A stretch of 64,000 nucleotides of DNA. Source: Eubacterium sp. (GTDB lineage Bacteria > Bacillota > Clostridia > Lachnospirales > Lachnospiraceae). Shown one piece after another: positions 61,575 through 64,000 of this stretch. The first letter of the stretch is position 1. Each line of letters begins with the position of its first letter. The stretch covers positions 1 to 64,000 of the forward strand of contig JAFRGL010000006.1 in NCBI GenBank assembly GCA_017433825.1, read 5' to 3'. Under the pieces are notes generated by a model. That model searched no databases. It saw only the letters and a program-made list of their open reading frames with translations, and was not told the DNA's origin. The position numbers and the translations under genes are program-made.

Positions 61575-62225
61575 ATGCAAATGGAATTAATCCGGAAAAC
61601 GGAAGCTTTTCTGAGAGAGAAATTTGATGAAGGCAGGTACTTTTCCGCCCATCCTCTGGAGAAGGCCTATCGTCTGGAACATACCTGGCGGGTTGCGAAT
61701 ATCGGCAGGAAAATCGCGGCAGCCGAAGGCTTTGACGAAACGGAAATGGTGATTGCCTGTCTGCTGCATGATATTTCCTACTGTCAGGATATGACGGAAG
61801 AAGACTGGAGAAACCACGGAAGAATATCCGCGAAGATTGCCAGGCCGTTTCTGGAAACCTTAAGCCTGCCGCCGGAACGCCTGGAGGATATCTGCTACGG
61901 TATTGCAATCCATGTGGACGAGAAGGCGGATTTTCCCGGCAGGAAAACCGCATTTGCCATGACTGTCTGCGAGGCTGACAACATCGACCGTTTCGATGTG
62001 TACCGTATCCACGAAAATCTAAGCAACGACGGCTTCCTTAAAATGCCTTTTCCCGAAAAGCAGGAGTATGTGACAAAACGGCTGGCACGTCTTCGGGAGC
62101 TGCTTGAAATCCGCTTCAGCACCCGGACAGCCCGGGAAATCTGGACCGAAAGGCTGCAGTTTTATATTCTCTTTTTTGAAAAGCTGGCGGAACAGCTAGA
62201 CAACAGCTGCGGTCTGGCGGAGTAA
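61575..62225 (+). CDS. HD-domain phosphohydrolase
   Basis: The protein (about 216 residues) has an HD domain: His in RLEHTWRVANIG, the LLHDISYC His-Asp pair, GRISAKIARPFL, and a late CEADNIDRFDVYRI with the distal Asp. Such proteins are metal-dependent phosphohydrolases, often on nucleotides. ATG 61575 is chosen because AAGGTG lies six bases upstream; ATG 61560 and 61581 are alternatives. The substrate is unknown. Confidence 0.8.
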   Translation: MQMELIRKTEAFLREKFDEGRYFSAHPLEKAYRLEHTWRVANIGRKIAAAEGFDETEMVIACLLHDISYCQDMTEEDWRNHGRISAKIARPFLETLSLPPERLEDICYGIAIHVDEKADFPGRKTAFAMTVCEADNIDRFDVYRIHENLSNDGFLKMPFPEKQEYVTKRLARLRELLEIRFSTRTAREIWTERLQFYILFFEKLAEQLDNSCGLAE

Positions 62226-62268
62226 GGCCGGGTTCATTGAAGACGGGCAGAAGATTTGCAAAAACGGG

Positions 62269-62304
62269 TTGACAACAGCAAATATGTATGATACAACATA
62301 TTTG
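62269..62304 (+). promoter_or_regulatory. promoter and palindromic operator of the OhrR-type gene
   Basis: TTGACA (62269-62274) is a consensus -35; TACAAC (62292-62297) is 17 bases further. CAAATATGT (62279-62287) and ACATATTTG (62296-62304) are exact reverse complements separated by eight bases and cover the spacer and the -10. A dimer bound there would block the promoter, as expected for autorepression. Confidence 0.75.
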
Positions 62305-62329
62305 TACAAAACATAATGGAGGAAGAACG

Positions 62330-62770
62330 ATGGAATACGATTATCATGAAGCGATGAAGCTGGCGAACCAAATCTGCTTTCCGCTTTATGCAGCGGCCCG
62401 GAATGTAACCGGCCTTTATACACCCTTGCTGAAGCTGCTGGGACTGACTTATACACAGTATATTGTTTTCCTGGTTCTTTGGGAGAAGGACGGCATATCT
62501 GTTTCGGAAATCGGCGAAAAGCTCATGCTGGACAACGGCACCCTTTCTCCCCTGCTGAAGAAGATGGAGCAGGCCGGCTACATTACAAGGGAGAGGAGCC
62601 GGGAAGATGAACGGGTGGTTGTCATTTCCCTGACAGAAGAGGGGAAAACACTTCAGGAGAAAGCGAAGGACATTCCCTTAAAGGCTGCGGCCTGTGTCAG
62701 CCTGCCGCCGGAAAAAGCAAAGATGCTGTATGATTTGCTTTACGAACTTTTGGACAATCAGAAAAATTGA
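62330..62770 (+). CDS. MarR-family regulator, OhrR type
   Basis: The 146-residue protein has a winged helix (VSEIGEKLMLDNGTLSPLLK, RSREDERVVVISLTEEG) and the OhrR-type N-terminal cysteine, Cys16 in NQICFPLYAAAR, which in OhrR senses organic peroxides. ATG 62330 is chosen because GGAGGAAG lies upstream. It overlies a palindromic operator in its own promoter and lies 35 bases before a glutathione peroxidase gene, which together support a peroxide-response role. Confidence 0.88.
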   Translation: MEYDYHEAMKLANQICFPLYAAARNVTGLYTPLLKLLGLTYTQYIVFLVLWEKDGISVSEIGEKLMLDNGTLSPLLKKMEQAGYITRERSREDERVVVISLTEEGKTLQEKAKDIPLKAAACVSLPPEKAKMLYDLLYELLDNQKN

Positions 62771-62805
62771 AATGAATTAATCATGACTACGAAAGGAGCA
62801 GTAAA

Positions 62806-63357
62806 ATGAAAACAGTCTATGATTTCACAGTAAAAGACAGACAGGGAAACGATGTCAGCCTGGCAGAGTATCAGGGCAAGGTGCTTCTGATCGTCAACAC
62901 CGCAACAGGCTGCGGCTTTACACCTCACTATGAACCCCTTGAAGCAATGTACAAGGAAATGAAGGATAAAGGATTTGAGATCCTGGACTTCCCGTGCAAC
63001 CAGTTTGCAAACCAGGCGCCGGGAAGCGATGACGAAATCCATGAATTCTGCACGGTGAAATTCGGAACGGAATTCCCCCAGTTTAAGAAGGTGGATGTAA
63101 ACGGCGAGACTGCCGACCCGCTTTTTGCGTTCCTTGCCACCGAAAAGCCTTTTGTAAGCTTCGGGAAAGGTCTGAAGGGCCTGGCGCTGAAGAAGTTTTC
63201 CGATATGAACAACAAGACATTCGGAGACAAAGCTTATATCGGCTGGAACTTCACCAAGTTTCTGGTAGACCGTGAAGGCAAGGTAATCGCCCGGTTTGAG
63301 CCCACGGTGGATATGAAGGAAGTCCGCGCGGCAGTAGCGGCGGAGCTTGCGAAATAA
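62806..63357 (+). CDS. glutathione peroxidase family protein (thiol peroxidase)
   Basis: The 183-residue protein has the GPx pattern: NTATGCGFTPHY with peroxidatic Cys36 (TGC, not selenocysteine), LDFPCNQFANQAPG, and WNFTKFLVDREG with the conserved Trp and Asn. Bacterial members usually use thioredoxin rather than glutathione. AAAGGAG precedes the ATG. It is the likely target of the OhrR-type regulator encoded just upstream and should remove hydroperoxides. Confidence 0.93.
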   Translation: MKTVYDFTVKDRQGNDVSLAEYQGKVLLIVNTATGCGFTPHYEPLEAMYKEMKDKGFEILDFPCNQFANQAPGSDDEIHEFCTVKFGTEFPQFKKVDVNGETADPLFAFLATEKPFVSFGKGLKGLALKKFSDMNNKTFGDKAYIGWNFTKFLVDREGKVIARFEPTVDMKEVRAAVAAELAK

Positions 63358-63408
63358 AAAGCAGTCATATACATTTAGACAATTCACAAAGGAAAGGATG
63401 GAAACAGG

Positions 63409-64000
63409 ATGGTAATCAAGGCTGTAAAATTGTACGAAAACGGGTTTATGACACAGCTGCTGGCCTGCGGAGGAGAGGGAACGGAAGGAATTGACCCGGC
63501 CGTAAAATACCGCTCAAGTCTGCAGAACTTCGTAATTGACACCGGCAGTGAGGTTATCCTGGTGGATACGGGAATGCCTGCCGAAGTACCGGACGCCGTG
63601 CCGGATGAGAAGACTCTCATTTACATGGGAACCAAGGTAAAAAATTACGTGGACGCGCTGGCTGAAGCCGGATACCAGCCCGAACAGGTTACAAAGATAC
63701 TCATTACCCACAAGCACGCTGACCATACCGGAGAAATCCGCAACTTTCCGAATGCGAAGGTCTACGCTTCCGCCGAAGAAGCAAAGGCTGATGAGCTGAA
63801 GATTTATCCGAACGTGGTTCCGGTGGAATTTACGGACGGACCGTATGCCAACTTTGAGAAAAGCCAGAAGATTGTGGACGGGATTTATTACATTGAGGCG
63901 AAAGGCCACACCACAGGCAACAGCATCGTGATTGTGGAAGACGGCGGCCTGTATTATATGATACACGGGGATGTGACATATACGGATGAAGCACTGTATG
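63409..64000 (+). CDS. metallo-beta-lactamase-fold hydrolase, partial
   Basis: The gene starts at ATG 63409 and runs off the window after 197 codons. The fold signature THKHADHTG gives the HxHxDH zinc motif, preceded by FVIDTGSEVILVDTGMP. GHTTGNSIVIVEDGG and IHGDVTY supply the next His and Asp. This layout resembles lactonase and glyoxalase-II-like hydrolases; the substrate is open. It lies 51 bases after the peroxidase gene and may be part of the same transcript. Confidence 0.85.
   Translation, partial: MVIKAVKLYENGFMTQLLACGGEGTEGIDPAVKYRSSLQNFVIDTGSEVILVDTGMPAEVPDAVPDEKTLIYMGTKVKNYVDALAEAGYQPEQVTKILITHKHADHTGEIRNFPNAKVYASAEEAKADELKIYPNVVPVEFTDGPYANFEKSQKIVDGIYYIEAKGHTTGNSIVIVEDGGLYYMIHGDVTYTDEALY

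Overview
The window looks like chromosome of a Clostridia member, most likely a Lachnospiraceae-type Firmicute. The base composition is near 50 percent GC and most starts have strong AGGAGG-type ribosome binding sites. The gene set also fits: HPr kinase, NrdR, a TPP riboswitch with ThiT, a DUF512-der-plsY-gpsA operon, and an fhs-fchA-folD one-carbon cluster. There is no sign of phage, insertion sequence, CRISPR array or tRNA/rRNA gene. Genus or species cannot be set from this sequence alone.

Bases 1-6.7 kb form an accessory-looking stretch of small-molecule and acetyltransferase genes. It holds a double GNAT, an alpha/beta hydrolase, a CDP-alcohol phosphatidyltransferase with an altered motif, a GNAT-RsgA fusion, a GNAT-beta-lactamase fusion with a frameshifted tail, and a RimJ/L-type GNAT. 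The GNAT-RsgA gene is preceded by a 21-codon leader ORF and an intrinsic terminator. The leader RNA can pair with the 5' arm of that terminator, which is the arrangement of a ribosome-sensing attenuator. This is the best candidate for an undescribed regulated system in the window.

From 6.7 to 18 kb come a small acidic membrane protein, a highly expressed radical SAM enzyme, and cysE-fumC-M3 peptidase. An orphan oligopeptide-binding lipoprotein and an amidohydrolase-S9 peptidase pair follow, so peptide breakdown and uptake are prominent here. From 18 to 25.5 kb lie uppP, a small exporter, xpt, nrdR, an AlaA-type aminotransferase, citrate synthase, TPP riboswitch-thiT and an M20 peptidase. Bases 25.7-29.9 kb hold the folate C1 cluster fhs-fchA-folD-fau. 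FolD lacks both residues needed for cyclohydrolase activity, consistent with FchA supplying that step.

Bases 30-36.7 kb carry a zinc-ribbon/DUF5685/J-domain group, then ftsH-uvrC-hprK-glcK with overlapping ends. A lipoprotein of unknown role and a class A penicillin-binding protein lie on the minus strand at 37.7-42.2 kb. The PBP is interrupted by an in-frame TGA ahead of a Pro/Thr-rich tail. Divergent from it are yigZ, an SMR pair and DUF512-der-plsY-gpsA, ending near 48.1 kb.

Bases 48.3-52.7 kb contain a zinc-ribbon protein and a three-gene membrane module (TPR/VWA-like protein, secreted beta-sandwich protein, small membrane protein). A consensus promoter and structured leader then drive rplM-rpsI. 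The last 10 kb is accessory again. It holds a GNAT with a hairpin leader, a beta-propeller sensor with a PP2C/SpoIIE phosphatase output, an iron alcohol dehydrogenase, GNAT, methyltransferase, TraX-like and HD-domain genes. The window ends in an OhrR-type regulator, glutathione peroxidase and metallo-beta-lactamase-fold group that looks like a peroxide response operon.
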